The notes below the pieces were generated by a model, which was not told the origin of the DNA, searched no databases, and saw only the letters and a list, made by a program, of their open reading frames with translations. From positions 8,368,505 through 8,428,504 of the forward strand of contig NC_045140.1 of assembly GCF_008831285.2 (NCBI RefSeq): 60,000 nucleotides of DNA. The letters are read 5' to 3'. Every line of letters starts with the position of its first letter. The first letter of the stretch is position 1. Positions 1-12,503 of the stretch are shown piece after piece. The stretch comes from Nymphaea colorata (taxonomy: Eukaryota > Streptophyta > Magnoliopsida > Nymphaeales > Nymphaeaceae). The translations under genes were made by a program, and so were the position numbers.

Positions 1-661
1 TATTGAATTGGAAAGGAAAAAGAGCTGTTTTTTGTGGTCAAAATAGTAATATAATATTTCAAATAGTGAATAATGGTTTGATTCCCCTGTCAAAATGACT
101 TAGGTACAGAGCACTGGTTAAATGCAGAGACTTGGTTTATGTTATCATAACATGGTAGTAAAGCTGCACTTTACTTTCGCCAGATGGTTAAGTCAGCAAA
201 CCAGCATGAAAATTAAGCTATCATTTTGAATTTTGAGCTGACCAATAGAAGACAATAAATCCCTACCTTCGTAGGTCTTAGTGATTCTAGAAGTTTCCAT
301 GGAAAAGACGCCAATGGAATAATTTCCTAATGAAAACCATAAAGCAATTTCATTCTGCACAGAGGTCACGTTTTATAACTTCATCCAGTCTTTAAAAGGT
401 CCCATTGTTCAAGGCTTTCTGTTTAAAAGTGTGATATTTGCAGAATTTCTGTTCAACCTTCATTTGGGCATTTCAAGCCCTGTAAATTGCCTGTACTTTT
501 ATTCATGACAATGATATTTGCAGAATGCCTATTTATCCTTTTGTTGGCCATTTAAGCCTTATAGATTGTGTACATTTTCATTGTTTACTGCTGTTTTCTC
601 TTTCTGCATACCTGTTCATGTGCTTTTGTTTCAAACTGATCGTAAGAACCATTCCATTTAG
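1..661. other. Upstream/intronic DNA before the first recognisable DUF707 exon
   Basis: No exon is recognisable here. The DUF707 exon beginning at 662 follows a TTTAG acceptor, and family members carry roughly 80-110 further N-terminal residues, so this stretch is probably an intron. It contains an imperfect tandem duplication of about 81 bp (listed separately). Confidence 0.5.
432..592. repeat. Imperfect 81-bp tandem duplication
   Basis: Two copies, about 432-512 and 513-592, both start GATATTTGCAGAAT and share a TTTGGGC/GTTGGCC-ATTT-AAGCC core and a later TGTAC-TTTT-ATT segment. The copies have clearly diverged. No coding content is seen. Confidence 0.6.
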
Positions 662-3600
662 ATGAAAAGAAGGGAACACTCTAAGAAAAGTTTGTTGGCA
701 ATTGCTGTTGGTATAAGGCAGAAGAAAAATGTCGATCGCATCGTTAAGAAGGTTTATGTGATATGTTCTCTTTTGATTTCAGCTCTTATTTCAACAATTC
801 AGAAGGTAGTTTCTAACATTAATCTTACACTTTGATATCTCAGTTTCCTCCAAGTAACTTTACAATAATGCTCTTTCATTATGATGGTTTTGTCGATCAA
901 TGGAGGGATCTGCAATGGAGTGACAATGTATTGCATGTCTCTGCAGTCAACCAAACCAAGTGGTGATGACTCTGATCTAAGTAGCTCATTGATAGCAAAA
1001 TCAGCCTTTGTTTTGTTCCATATTATTATTAGGGTGTAGTGATCCTTTTGTAACATGACTGGAATGTTCGAATCTACTCTCATGTCATATCTCCTTCAAT
1101 ACTGTCCTTATTGGAAAGTTAAAATGAAAAATGATGCCCTTATTCATTTTTTACATGTCCATAGCCGTGTGTTAGCTTATGTTTTTGACTTAGGTAAGGT
1201 AATATTTTTTTTCTTCGGTTGTGTTTCAGGTGGTTTGCTAAGCGGTTCTTGCACCCAGATGTAGTTGATGAATACAATTATATTTTCCTTTGGGATGAGG
1301 ACCTTGGAGTTGAACATTTTGATCCTGTGAAGTATGTTTCCTCTTAACATTCTTAAACTTTACTTGCCATTCTTCTGAATCCTGATCTTTATATTCCGCA
1401 TAAAAATAAGCTACACAAAGTCATATAAGCTACATAAGGTCATATGTTGGTGGTGGCATATATCATCTGGACCAAGACCACACGCCTTGGGTGCTTAACT
1501 GCCATAGGTGGGTTTAAATACATGAGGTGATTTATAAATGGACATCTATCAACTATATGCAAGAGTATTTTTTAAGCAAGTACCAATTGTGCATGTAATA
1601 GTTTGCTGTCTGTCTTTGTTTGAGTTCACACTTCACAGTCCTATAATTGTTAGGTATGAAATGCAGATAGTTTTGTGGATGCTGTCACTTCTCCATCAGA
1701 AATTTAATATAATGTTTGCAAGTCTTGTGTTCGACCTACTAAATATTTCAGGAAACATCAATAATTGTGATTTCATAAAATGACATATTCCAAAAGTTCT
1801 CTTTCGGTATAATTTTACTTCTGACTTAGTGTGTTGTTTCTTTGTTGAGAGTACTCTATTGAGAGTAGGAAAGTCCCTGTTGGACATTTTACCAAACTAA
1901 CCAAAATTATGCTATTCGGTCTTTTCAAAAGTGATCTTAAACTTGTATGACATGGAAAGATATTTATAAAATTTGGCAGTTGAAAGTTACTATATTTGTT
2001 TTTTTATATACTTGAAGACTAAATTAATGGTCTCCTGGAAATCTGGCAGCTATTTGTCTATCGTGGAAAAAGAAGGGCTGGAGATATCTCAGCCGGCACT
2101 AGATCCTTCTTTGTCAGAGGTGCATCATCGAATTACTGTGCGTGTGAAGAAGTCGAGGGTTCACAGGTAATCTAAAAACACACTCTTGGGGTTTGCTAAG
2201 TAAGCACTAGAAGTTGATACTTGTTTATATTTGAGCGTATTATTTCAACGCTAATTTTTACATTTCAGAAGGACATACAAAAATCGCGGTAACGGAAGAT
2301 GCTACTGGAACAGCACCGCTCCACCATGTACTGGGTATGACTCTTTACTTGAATATCTAGATTATGTTTGAATATAGTATTAAATGCTTCTTTATTTTCC
2401 ATTTCTACCTTTAGATGAGTTCACCTTGTGTTTTATTTTCCTATTCTTGTTGGAGCATGATATTTCTGAATAAGTGTCTGGCGTTCCCTACCCTATTAGA
2501 CGGAATGATGTCAGCAAGTAGCTATACTAAAGTGACTTGATCATCTTATAATTGTGTCCCACTCCTGTTTTTCAATTATACATTATTTATAGTCGTTGTC
2601 AAACACATTGAATCAAATAACAGCATCCATCTTCTCCACGAGAAATCTTTGATGGCATCCTAGTTTTTTTTCAATATCACTGAATTCAAGAGAGCACAAG
2701 TTTTCCTTCACAATAACTTATTAAGAATCAATTGGCCAAGTTGAAAAACAAAATAATACAACTTATCAGACATTTAAAGCTTTAGTTTGGGTAAAAATTC
2801 AGAGACTATTGAAGAACAAGGGTGGTCACTAATGAACTTCATCCAACAACATAAATCTTTTTCATCTCATAATGCAGTTGGGTGGAGATGATGGCACCTG
2901 TGTTCTCAAGAGCTGCCTGGCGTTGTGCATGGTACATGATCCAGGTATGGCATTTGCAGTCGTAGGGTTTTTATCATTTTTTTTTTATCTTGGTCTGTTC
3001 TCTACAGAAGGCTGTTAAGAGCGATTGTAGAAGTTTTTCTGCATTTCTCCTAGTTTCTTTATGGGAGCAGCACAGTGTTCCATCTTCAACAATTAAATGC
3101 ACCTGGGTCTAGCTTTTCTCTTGTGGTCGATTCTCTTTGTTTATGCCAATTAAACATGGGAAATTGTTTCGTCTACTTGATAACTTTTTAATGTTGTTTG
3201 ACAGCTAAGTGCTAGCATTGGAAATGTTGCAAGAACTGTCTTTAGTTTGTCCTAGGACTCTGAACAAAAGAAACTGGTTCAACCATGAAGGACCGAGGGC
3301 TTACTTGGTTCTTGTAATTTTTTTTATTTCTTTTGCTTGTTTGCTGCTTGGTTACCTCTTCTCACCTGGTTTCTGTTATTTCACTTGAATTTCTCTTGAG
3401 GATTTGCCTTTCCATCAAAAGGAAATATGTAAAAGCAATAGAAATTGGTTAGTTAACTAGTTCCCATGCATGAGGTTAATTATTTTGCTCATCTGTGATT
3501 TGAGCACATGAAGTACTTTGGCCTGTTTCTCAAGTCTGTTATCAGTTAGTGTTATTTTCAACAGTTTTCCGACTTTTCTAGTCTTGAAAAAAGTTAAAAG

Positions 3601-5388
3601 TACCTGGCAATAAGAAGAAACGTTGATGTCTTCCATGATTATTCTGACTGATGAATTTGGTGTTGCTGCTTGATCATTTCACTAGTGGCAAAATTTGGCA
3701 TGATCATTTCACTAGCAAAATTTGGCAGTTATCATATTTTTTGTACTTGAAGAATCTGTTAAAAATAGAAATTTCCTTTCTTTTGGTCCAAGGGAAGATG
3801 AAAAATGGTTGCTTTTTCTTCTTTATTCATCTTTTCTAGGGTATAAAAAATGATAGGTGATTCCTTGTGTGGCCTTCTGTAATTCTTCTATTTGTGATGA
3901 AGAATCTAGGTTTAAACAGGTCTAGTCAGGGAAGCTGCCATGCGTAATTGTGCTGTGTGGTTCATGATGAATTTCTTTTATGACTTAAATGAATTGCACA
4001 TTATTATATCTGACATTGGTGGTTTGAAGAGTAAGATTTGCTTACAGTTGCATAGCTATGTGCATATCCTGAGGTGGCAAATGTTGCATCTTAAATTCTT
4101 AATGTGATTCTGCAGAGTGACTTAATTCATGCTTGGGGCCTGGACATGAAGCTTGGTTACTGTGCGCAGGTTTAGATTCGTCACCATCTCTTTCTTTAGC
4201 TTTTCCTTTTTCCTCTTTTTTGCAGGAACTGTAATCTAAAGCATGCTTTCATGTAGGGGGACCGGAGCATAAATGTTGGGGTTGTTGACAGTGAATATGT
4301 AGCTCATCTTGGCATACCTACACTTGGCGGCTTGGATGAAAATAGGGTAAGAAAATAGCCTGCATTATTGAACCACAGTATTAGAGCCCTTTCATTTAAG
4401 AAACAGCTAAAATTACGGGTTAACTATCAAGAATTATTATTGCCTTGAACTGGCTACAAACAATTGATTTTCCAACTGTTAACTTACTCATAACTGCCAC
4501 GGATGGAGAGCAGGTGGTAAGAGGAAAATTGTTAAAAACTTAAAAGGGTGTCAAGGTGAAGTCCTTGGATCAAGTCTGAACGTTGCCACTCTTTATCCTG
4601 AGTTTTTGGATGTTTGTTGTCCTCGTAAAGCACGGTGGTCAGAACTCACTTAAGGTCCGCCTGTTAGGGAGTCCGACATTAAGTGGTCTGTCCTTGGAGG
4701 GTTCATCATCAACTACTCTACTACTGCTACTACTACTAATTAAAATAATACATAATAATAATAATTTTTTTGTCAGTTGTCAATTTTCATCAATGTTCTT
4801 TCTTTTCTTTTCTTGATTGATCTTCTTGTGCGATCAGTAATTCTTTAGAAGCTGCGTGTAGTTCAGCTCTCTAGGATGTTTTGAAAATCTGCTTGAAAAA
4901 TTTCAGAAGTATTGCCAAAATAGTTCATCTGTTAACTTGTCATGTGATTTCAAGCTAACAATTAGTGTTGTCAATGTGGAAGATGTCGCGGGAAGAAGAT
5001 GGTCGGTCTTCTCGCTCGGAAGGCAGTGCACGTTCAGCCAAAAGGGTATGTTTTTGCCAGAAACTGCACATCTGCTTGCTTTCCATGTCATTCCAGCTCA
5101 CCTCAAATTTACACGTTTGTCGTGTTGAGCAGGGTCGAGAGGTCTCCCTTATGAACCGTGAAAGGGGTGAGGTTAGTCTCTGTTAGCAAATGCCCACACC
5201 ACTCATAATGTTGTAAAAATCTCCTGTTTTTTCCTCTTTTCTGAACTCGGCTGTTGATTCTTCAGGTCAGAAAGCAGTCTTACAATGAACTGGAGATCTT
5301 TCAGGAGAGATGGGAAAAAGCAGTAAAGGATGACACTTGCTGGAACGATCCATATCCACAGACCACAAACAGAAGCAGGGCCTTCTAG
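662..5388 (+). CDS. DUF707 family protein, C-terminal eleven exons (5' end missing)
   Basis: Exons read as 662-751, 844-962, 1230-1331, 2050-2166, 2269-2334, 2878-2944, 4116-4169, 4257-4346, 4983-5045, 5133-5171 and 5266-5388 (stop TAG). All use GT-AG boundaries and keep one frame, giving about 309 visible residues. Successive exons carry the family signatures in order: LLAIAVGIRQKKNVDRIVKK, FTIMLFHYDGFVDQWRDLQW, WWFAKRFLHPDVVDEY, FLWDEDLGVEHFDP, GLEISQPALDP, APPCTGWVEMMAPVFSRAAW, HAWGLDMKLGYCAQGDR and GVVDSEYVAHLGIPTLGG. DUF707 proteins are plant proteins, usually with an N-terminal membrane anchor. Their DED/DxD-like acidic motifs resemble glycosyltransferases, but the biochemical role is not established. 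The oldest name is 'lysine-ketoglutarate reductase trans-splicing related'. The anchor-bearing N-terminus is not visible. The exon at 662 opens with ATG straight after an acceptor, so that ATG is probably internal. The small exons 4983-5045 and 5133-5171 encode a poorly conserved linker and are the least certain. Confidence 0.85.
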
Positions 5389-5472
5389 CAACTAATACAA
5401 AATTGTTTTCCATAATGTATAATGTATGTATATTGTAATTTATTCTTTTGCATTAATGTCAATTTTTGAGTG

Positions 5473-5528
5473 AACTCTCTCTCTTTCTGTCTCTCTCTCT
5501 CTTTCTGTCTCTCTCTCTCTCTCTCTCA
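5473..5528. repeat. (CT)n microsatellite, interrupted by TTTCTGT
   Basis: A run of CT dinucleotides broken twice by the same TTTCTGT interruption. It lies about 85 bp after the DUF707 stop codon, in or just past the 3' UTR. Confidence 0.9.
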
Positions 5529-6199
5529 GTAGAAAAAGTGCGAGGTTGAGAGACCTAGTTGCAGTAGCTTAAGCCTGTTTGAGACTCCCTTAAGCACCGA
5601 AACCTTTCACTTGGTGGCGTTTGATAGCCGTGAAAAAGGTTTCCAGATGGGCTTTCTGAAAAGATTTTTACAAAAAGGTCATATTTTAGGAAAAAAAAAC
5701 GTTCAGTCTGGATTGTGAAATGGAAGTTCCAAAGATATTTTTAGATACTTGGTTGTGCGAGTCGGTGTTTTGATTTCAATAGATTGCTGCGAGTTAAAAT
5801 GCAAAGAGGATGACATTGATCTGTGCAAGTAAATGCAACTAATTTGCAACTGCCATTATTTGGGAACTACTAATTGCACCTTTTTAGGCTGATGAAGCTT
5901 CTTAAGTTGTTTATTTTTTGTTGGTATTTCGAACGATCTTTATTATTATTTTTTTTTACATTTTTCCGAAACGAAAATCAAAATTTTGAGCATTCCAATT
6001 ATAAGGGCACTTCCGTTGAATTTAATTTACACTTTTATCGAGTTCTTTTGAAGAGAAAGCCTAACTACAAATTTCTGAAAAAAAAAACACCAATGCACAA
6101 ATTAAAATTTATGGGCCTCATATGTATATAGTCCTTAAATGGTGACTCTATAGTTAGCAACCAGATGGATGCCAGCGTTGATTTTTTTTTTTTGAACAC

Positions 6200-6470
6200 C
6201 ATCTTTACCTTGCTGCCACCGGCAGCCCTGCCCAACTGCCGTAGGCCCTGTGAGAGAAGGGGGAGCCCATCGGCCCTCTCCCTGCCGTTGCCAGCAGTCT
6301 CGCGGGGCTCTGCCGGGCAGCGCTAAGGAGATGGCCGCTGACCGTCGGAGGGGGAGGAAAGGGAGGAGGAAGCGGGGAAGGGAGACAGAGAGAAAGGGAG
6401 GAAGAACGGGGGAAAGGGAGACAGATAGAGAGAAAGAGGACGGGAGGTGGAGAGGAGTGAAGTGGGCTCA
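6200..6470. other. GC-rich island followed by a purine-only-like tract
   Basis: From about 6205 to 6340 the base composition is strongly GC-rich, unlike the AT-rich surroundings. From about 6341 to 6465 the + strand is almost entirely purine (GGGAGGAGGAAG, GGGAGACAGAGAG and similar). A short frame runs through it but has no recognisable domain. It could be a gene fragment captured by a mobile element or a low-complexity expansion. Confidence 0.4.
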
Positions 6471-6640
6471 GGTTTGATGTCCTTTGATGTATATATTTTA
6501 TGACTCATCATTATATATATATATTACAAATGGTAACCAAAAATCATTTATATAATAAATTCCAAGAAAATTAAATGGTGGACTGTCGAGAGGATGAAAT
6601 ACCCTCAAAATGAATTGTGTGTGAGAGAAAAATAAAGAGG

Positions 6641-7010
6641 GAAACAAATGAATTTCCATAAACAACACCCGTGTCTTCTTTAAGGAGTATCTTGGGTTCT
6701 TGAAAAAACAACTCGGCACATTGGGATGAATAGCCTGGATGATTCTTTTCAAAGTCTAGTATGCAAGAGTCTAATAGCTACCTACATTGAAAACAAGTAG
6801 CTAGTAGACCGGACTTTGACGGGAATCATCTGGACAGTAGATCCCAAAAACAGCAGATTGTAGAGATTAATTATAAATATATAAACCAAACTATTTTTCA
6901 AGAGCCCAAAATACCTTTCAAAGGAGGAAAACAAATGAGTTTCCGTAAACAATACTCTTGTCTCCTTTGAGAGATATTTCAAGTTCTTAAAAAAAAAAAA
7001 AAAAACTTGG
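6641..7010. repeat. Pair of diverged direct repeats (~80 bp each)
   Basis: About 6641-6722 and 6926-7008 share the order of GAAACAAATGA, TTTCC-TAAACAA, CTTGTCTCCTTT-like and TTCTTAAAAAA segments. The spacing between copies is about 285 bp. The second copy ends in a longer poly-A. This may be a remnant of terminal repeats of an older insertion. Confidence 0.45.
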
Positions 7011-7339
7011 CTTATATGGTTGCAATTTAATCTCTACTGTCATTTCTCATTGAAATCAATAGCCAACTCATTGGAATCAATAGCCAAAATGATCCTTATT
7101 ATTAACTTCATGGGAACATGCATGCAATATAAATAGGAGGATTCATGAGAATTATTGGGCCTAAGTTGCGCCTAATGGAGGGCACACTAATTTTTTTTTT
7201 CCGAATCAGTGTGGGGACATCGACGAGAACTCAGCCCACCATCAAATCTCTTTGTTCGGGTGTGTTATGTCCAACACATGAAGAAAGAGCATGCTCAAAA
7301 CTTCAACTTCGAGCCAGGCCTCGAAAGGCTGAGCTTATC

Positions 7340-7369
7340 TGGTTAAGTGGTAGTCAATGGTTCGATTCC
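7340..7369 (+). other. tRNA-like A-box and B-box motifs with short spacing (SINE-like remnant)
   Basis: TGGTTAAGTGG (7340-7350) fits the A-box consensus and GGTTCGATTCC (7359-7369) fits the B-box consensus. They are only about 8 bases apart, whereas a tRNA needs about 30 or more, and no acceptor stem pairs around them. It is therefore not a tRNA gene. A deleted tRNA-derived SINE or a chance match is more likely. Confidence 0.3.
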
Positions 7370-10004
7370 CATGAGTGTCACTCAAGCCAGGACTAAGGAG
7401 GCATGCCAAGAAGCCAGACCGAGCCCATTGTGGAAACTGGGCAGGTCTTGTGGGTGGCCCGTGCCTGCCTTGCTCCGCCCATGCTGTTGACGTATATCAC
7501 GAGTTTCCCAACCAAACTCTGCCGAGTCCTAGGGTGGGCAGCTTGTGGCTGATGTTACTAACAACTGCCGTGGTTTTTAAAATGACTCAAAACATTGGTT
7601 TGAACTAAATTATAAATCGATCAGGATTAGGATCGAACTGAACCGAAGATAGCTGAATGTTTAATTTTTCCGTAGAGTAACATTAACAAAAATGTGATCA
7701 TGCCATACAAAGAAAAATACTTTTGTTTTTAACACGCTTCAGGGAAGAAGTGTACAACAGAAGTTCCTTCACTGGGTTGAAGAGGTTGGAGTCACTTGAA
7801 GGGAAGCTGGCTTCGTTCAAAATGAGAAAGTCGCTTCCCAAGTGATGTAGTTCGCTTCATAAACGGTTTTTTTTAAATATTTTTTCCTTCTTTTATCTTC
7901 ATTTTTCTCCATGTGTTTTGTATTTTTCTTCAGCTGTACATATGTGATTATGTTATTACAAGTATACACTTTTTTTCATTAACCTTTATCTTACTTTCTG
8001 CTCATTTTCATGTATAATTACTTAATTCAAAATATGAAAAACTTTCAGAAGTAGACCTAAAGAATAAGAAATAATCGAGAACACCTGATTTTTTTTTATA
8101 TTGTTAAAGACACCTAAGTTTTGCACCAACAATGGAAAATAACTTTTTGACGTTTAGCCCTAGGTTGTTAATAACTCAAATTGGGGTTAATGTCACAAAA
8201 TGATTAAAACACCCCTCCAAAAAGGGCAAACTTCAAACCAATGAGTTGCAATCAGCTTCCTTAGCTACATCTCATAGTACACAATGATCAATATCCAAAT
8301 TAGCTAGTAAATTATTAATTTATAAAATAGCTAGATTGATGATGTTACTCTTTGTTACAACAAAGTCATTAAGCAAAGCTTAAAGTTAGGAATATTTTTA
8401 AGTTATCAATTAAATTTCCAAAACATAATCTTCCGGATCTTTTTTTGTTATCCAATGAAAAACCTTAGGTTTGTTTTTAACAATATCAGAAAATTAGACG
8501 TATTCTTCATTATTGTCAAACCCTGTTAGTCGGTATTATCAACCAGCAACTCTCAGATACCTGGATACAAAATAGGTTTGGATCAAGGAACCTTCCATCT
8601 AGATCCAACCCATTAGTAGACCTTCTTAGATACCCACCAATTTTTTTTTTTTTTTGGAAGGAACATGATATGATCTGAAGGGCACATCGTAGGCGTATAT
8701 CCACAAACACTAGCATAGACAAAAGGTATTAAGTACATACGGAATTTGTTCAAGAAACCCCAAAATGGAGGCACTTTTGGAAGAGCTTTTCTTGACATGG
8801 ACCCATGTGGATACACTGGGTGGATCTAGAACCTCTTCACGTCTGGATGCCTAGAACCTGGAACCCACTTGACTGAACCCTGTTCTTGTCCCCACACGCA
8901 AACTGGGCTCACGGGCCATATAAGTGATGAGGTATAAGATCCTTAAAGGTGGTGTTTGATTGCGGATATGAATGCTCCCCAGAGTGCATTTGTCTGTGGT
9001 TGATAAGATGAAGCTTTGAAAAGCATTCAAACAAATGAATTTTATCAGGGAAAATGTTAATCCTTGATTTGCTTTTCATAGGTGAAGCTTCTTCTTTATT
9101 TTTTGTTGGTTTTTACATGGGGACGGGAAACCACCCTAGGCTAACCACCCTAGGCTGAGAGACTTTGCCGCTTGCAAAAAGTGTAAAACTCTCAAGGCCA
9201 TTTTCCCATGCCCACGGTCCTGAATGCATCGGCTTTGGCAAGGCGAGGTGCCTCTGAGATATAAGCCAGCAACTGGCCACCTAGCTGCTGCTGGCCCAAC
9301 CAGGTGCGCCACACCCTCTTTAGTGCATCTGATAAGACACCAAACAATGTGGGCATGCATTGGAGTAAATCTTCACTTTGTATTCTTAAAATATGGTGAA
9401 ACTTTTCTCAGTAAGGGTGGACTCTTTCATCCAACTTTTTCAAGCTAAAAATAAGTAAAAACAACTTTGCTGGTTTTCATCTATCCTACTTTGCTAATGC
9501 CCCCATGCAACCCCTCCTCCCCTTCACATATATTTGGACAAGTGGCATATCCATACACCCCCTTAATGTGTTTCTTCTTTATCAAGTTCAATTCATGTGT
9601 CTACTAATGTTCTGCTTTACAATGGAATTTAGAACCCAAGAATATCTTCTTTTCAATGTCTAAGTTATCATGCCCACTTACACAATATTGCATATATTCT
9701 GAGCAGAAAGTGGACTGGAGCCCTAAAAGTGGCATCAGATGGTCCAGACACACTTTTGGGGATCAACTTCACTTTAAGGATTTCCATGGATAACAGTTGG
9801 AGCAAGTACTGTTTTCCTTCTGCCATATTTAAAGCGGTCCGGATCTGGTTTGAAGGCTTTGATGATTTTTGATATATCAGATATGATTCCAGTTTGAAAA
9901 TAACATTATTAACGTATGAAATCTGATCTATCTGCAGCACAGCTATTAGTCTTTAAAGGGTGTATAGTAGTTCGTCAGGTTGGCGACACGCTAGCAGCAA
10001 GTTA

Positions 10005-10238
10005 TATTGGATAGTTATCAACGTCTCATATTTTTCAAATTAAAGAGATATTTACGGCAACTGTCTCATATAAGTTATTTCTTTCCTGTATAATTTCATC
10101 CGTTGTGACCTTCCTTTTTGTAATCCTTCATCCACTCCACAAATCATGGATTTTGTAAATCTTTTTTGTATATATGCTTGTAACAGCTTGCTGTAAAAAT
10201 CAAGTGGGAAACGTTCTTCTCGCGCTCTCAATTTCTCA
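10005..10238 (+). repeat. 5' LTR of the outer copia element
   Basis: It aligns along its whole length with 20545-20777. Shared features are TTGGATA-TTAT-AACGT at the start, TTTTGTATATATGCTTGTAA in the middle, and CTCTCAA-TTCTCA at the end. It ends in CA directly before the primer-binding site. Confidence 0.85.
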
Positions 10239-10250
10239 TGTTATCAGAGC
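10239..10250 (+). promoter_or_regulatory. Primer-binding site of the outer copia element
   Basis: TGTTATCAGAGC directly follows the 5' LTR. It differs by one base from the usual plant copia site complementary to initiator tRNA-Met (TGGTATCAGAGC). The nested element starts at the very next base. Confidence 0.8.
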
Positions 10251-10551
10251 TGAAAAAATACAGGAACAAACGTAAAAAGCAAAAGAATTCATAGACTGTT
10301 AACGTGGTTCGGCTAAACTCAGCTTACATCCACAACAAGGAGAAAATTCTCTCTAGCAAGGAGAGAGTTCTTTATTGATATATATAGTTGGAGTTAGCAG
10401 AGATCCAATAATCATGAATCATGATTTAGATAAACAAGGCAACTCTTGAATTTTGAATTCTTTTTCTTTATCTTCAGTTGATTGCTTGATTTTAGGAAGA
10501 TATCTTCCATTATGATCTTCAGTCGTTTCATCTAATGCCTTTATTTTATCA
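10251..10551 (-). repeat. 3' LTR of the inner copia element
   Basis: It runs from TGAAAAAATACAGG to CCTTTATTTTATCA and aligns with 14712-15071 throughout. It lacks the extra copy of a 47-bp block present in the right LTR. Confidence 0.9.
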
Positions 10552-10575
10552 TGTCCCCTCAAGCCAATACTTGTG

Positions 10576-11319
10576 TCAACAAGATTTGAGTTTGTCTTTG
10601 AGAAAATGAAAACTTGGCCTTGGTAATGGTTTAGTTAAAATATCTGCTATCTCACACTCGAATTTGACAAATTCAACTTGAATTTCTCCTTTAGCAACTT
10701 TCTCTCTAACAAAGTGAAAATCTGTTTCGATATGCTTTGCCCGAGCATGAAAAAAAGGATTTATTGTAAGATAGGTGGCTCCCAGATTATCACATTTTAC
10801 TATAAGAACTTCTTGAAGTGGGACCTGTAAGTCGTTGAGAAGGTGCCTTAGCCATGTAAGTTCAGCAGTAGCTCCAGCCATGACTTTATATTCTGTTTCT
10901 GTACTTGAATGTGGTACTGTATGTTGTTTATTTGATACCCAAGAGATTATGTTTCCTCCTATCATAGTGACGAAATCATTTGTTAACCTTCTGCCATCAA
11001 GGCAACCAGCCCAATCAGCATCTGAATACGCTTCAAGTTTCCAATGTGATGATGCATTTATGTGTAGACCATAAGCTTGAGTTCCTTGAAGGTAGCAAAG
11101 AATCCGTTTTACATGAGTCCGGTGAAGATCGGTAGACTCATGAAGAAATTGACATGCCTTGTTAACTCCAAATGCAATGTCTGGATGTGTAAGAATCACA
11201 TATTGTAGTGTGCCCACAATGCTTCTATATAGAGTTTTGTCTTTGAGTTTTTGTCCTTCAAATTTTGAAAGAGATATATTTGGGGGAGTTGGTGTGATGA
11301 CAGCTTTGGCTTCTCCCAT
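10576..11319 (-). pseudogene. Inner copia: end of reverse transcriptase and RNase H
   Basis: A 247-codon open frame carries the copia connection and RNase H region: SIVGTLQYVILTHPDIAFGV, then SDADWAGC, SSTETEYKVMAG, KCDNLGATYL, ARAKHIETDFHFVREKV and the ADILTKPLPRPSF tail. The acidic residues of the RNase H site (SDADW, TETEY, CDN) are present. The frame is separated from the upstream reverse transcriptase by a break near 11,320-11,460, so it is part of a dead polyprotein gene. Confidence 0.85.
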
Positions 11320-11466
11320 TTGAGTTTTAATAAGGATGTCACTTATGTATTTTCTTTGTGAAAGATAAAGTTCAGATCCATTATATTTAACGTCTATCTC
11401 AAGGAAGCAATAGATCTTTCACAAATCCTTGATGGAGAATTTATTACTCATCTCATGAATGATGTT

Positions 11467-12187
11467 TCAGATTTCAAGTGGGAAGTTGTCTGTCAACATA
11501 ATATCATCAACATATATGAGAATATACATAATGCATGATAACAAAGTATATATGAACAGAGACTGATCAGATCTGGATCCTACAAATCCTTTAGATATGA
11601 GATAGATGCTCAAACTTTTAAACCATGGTTGAGGGGCTTGCTTAAGTTCATATAAAGACTTCTTTAATTTGCACACATAGTCAGGAAATCTTAGCGGTCG
11701 GCTCATATATACTCTTCCTTTATTGTGTCATGCAAAAAAGGCATTGTTAACATCCAGTTGGTGAATAATCCATCTCTGACTGGTAGCAATAGATAAAACT
11801 AAATGAATAGTAGTGAGTTTAATGACTGGGCTGAAGGTTTCTGAATAATCAATTCCTTCTCTTTGACTATACCCTTTGGCTACAAGACGTGCCTTGAACC
11901 GTGCTACTGAGTCATCTGCATGTCTTTTGACCTTGTACTTACAAGGTACTAATTCCCAAGTTTTGTTTTCTGTAAAGTGCATGAATTTCACTAGACATGG
12001 CATTGACACACCTAGAGTCTCTTTGAGCTTCTTGGAGATTTATGAGTTCAAAATCTTCTACAGATGCCTTGGTTTCACTGAGATAAGAAAAAAATTTGTG
12101 TCTTTGTATCCCATCTTGTGATCTAGTAATCATAAAGTGACTCCTGATATGGTTAGTATGTGTCGATGGTGGTTCAGATTCAGACAA
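11467..12187 (-). pseudogene. Inner copia: reverse transcriptase core, frameshifted
   Basis: Read leftward in three broken pieces. The first carries the hinge and NKTWELVP-type segment with [20 protein letters not shown] and QLDVNNAFF. The second carries VCKLKKSLYELKQAPQPW and then the catalytic YVDDIML, which is intact near 11,495-11,515. A frameshift near 11,710-11,728 and another near 12,000 interrupt the frame. Confidence 0.85.
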
Positions 12188-12503
12188 ATGAAGAGGTTCA
12201 GTGTGTTTAATATTGTGTTTTCAATATTGGGTTCAATGCTAGTGGAAATAGGCTCGGTATTTTCATGTCTAGGACTTTGGTTACATGGTTCAACAATTTT
12301 GGAACAAGGGTTTGACAAAGAAATTAGAGACTTTACTATTTGGTGGATTTGTTTTACTGGACGCAAGCAACTGAACAATGTCTTTACCTATGGTGGATGG
12401 TGTAAAGCCTGAGTAAAGAAAGACACTTTCATCAAATAAGACATGCCTAAATATGATGGTACGTTTGTCTAAGGGATTATAACAAATGTAACCGTTATGA
12501 CAT

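Larger units (their letters stand above)
5529..10004. other. Gene-free region between the DUF707 gene and the copia cluster
   Basis: No gene can be supported here. The open frames are short and match nothing I recognise. The stretch holds poly-T/poly-A runs, a GC- and purine-rich island at 6200-6470, a pair of diverged direct repeats at about 6641 and 6926, and a fragment with RNA polymerase III A/B-box-like motifs at 7340-7369. The rest is ordinary AT-rich intergenic DNA. Confidence 0.6.

Noticed and set aside
7340-7369. tRNA gene
   Set aside because: Box spacing is far too short and no cloverleaf stems can be drawn.
9136-9448. Possible small gene or SINE near 9.2 kb with GC-richer sequence
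   Set aside because: Frames on both strands lack recognisable domains. I could not find both A and B boxes, a poly-A tail or flanking duplications.
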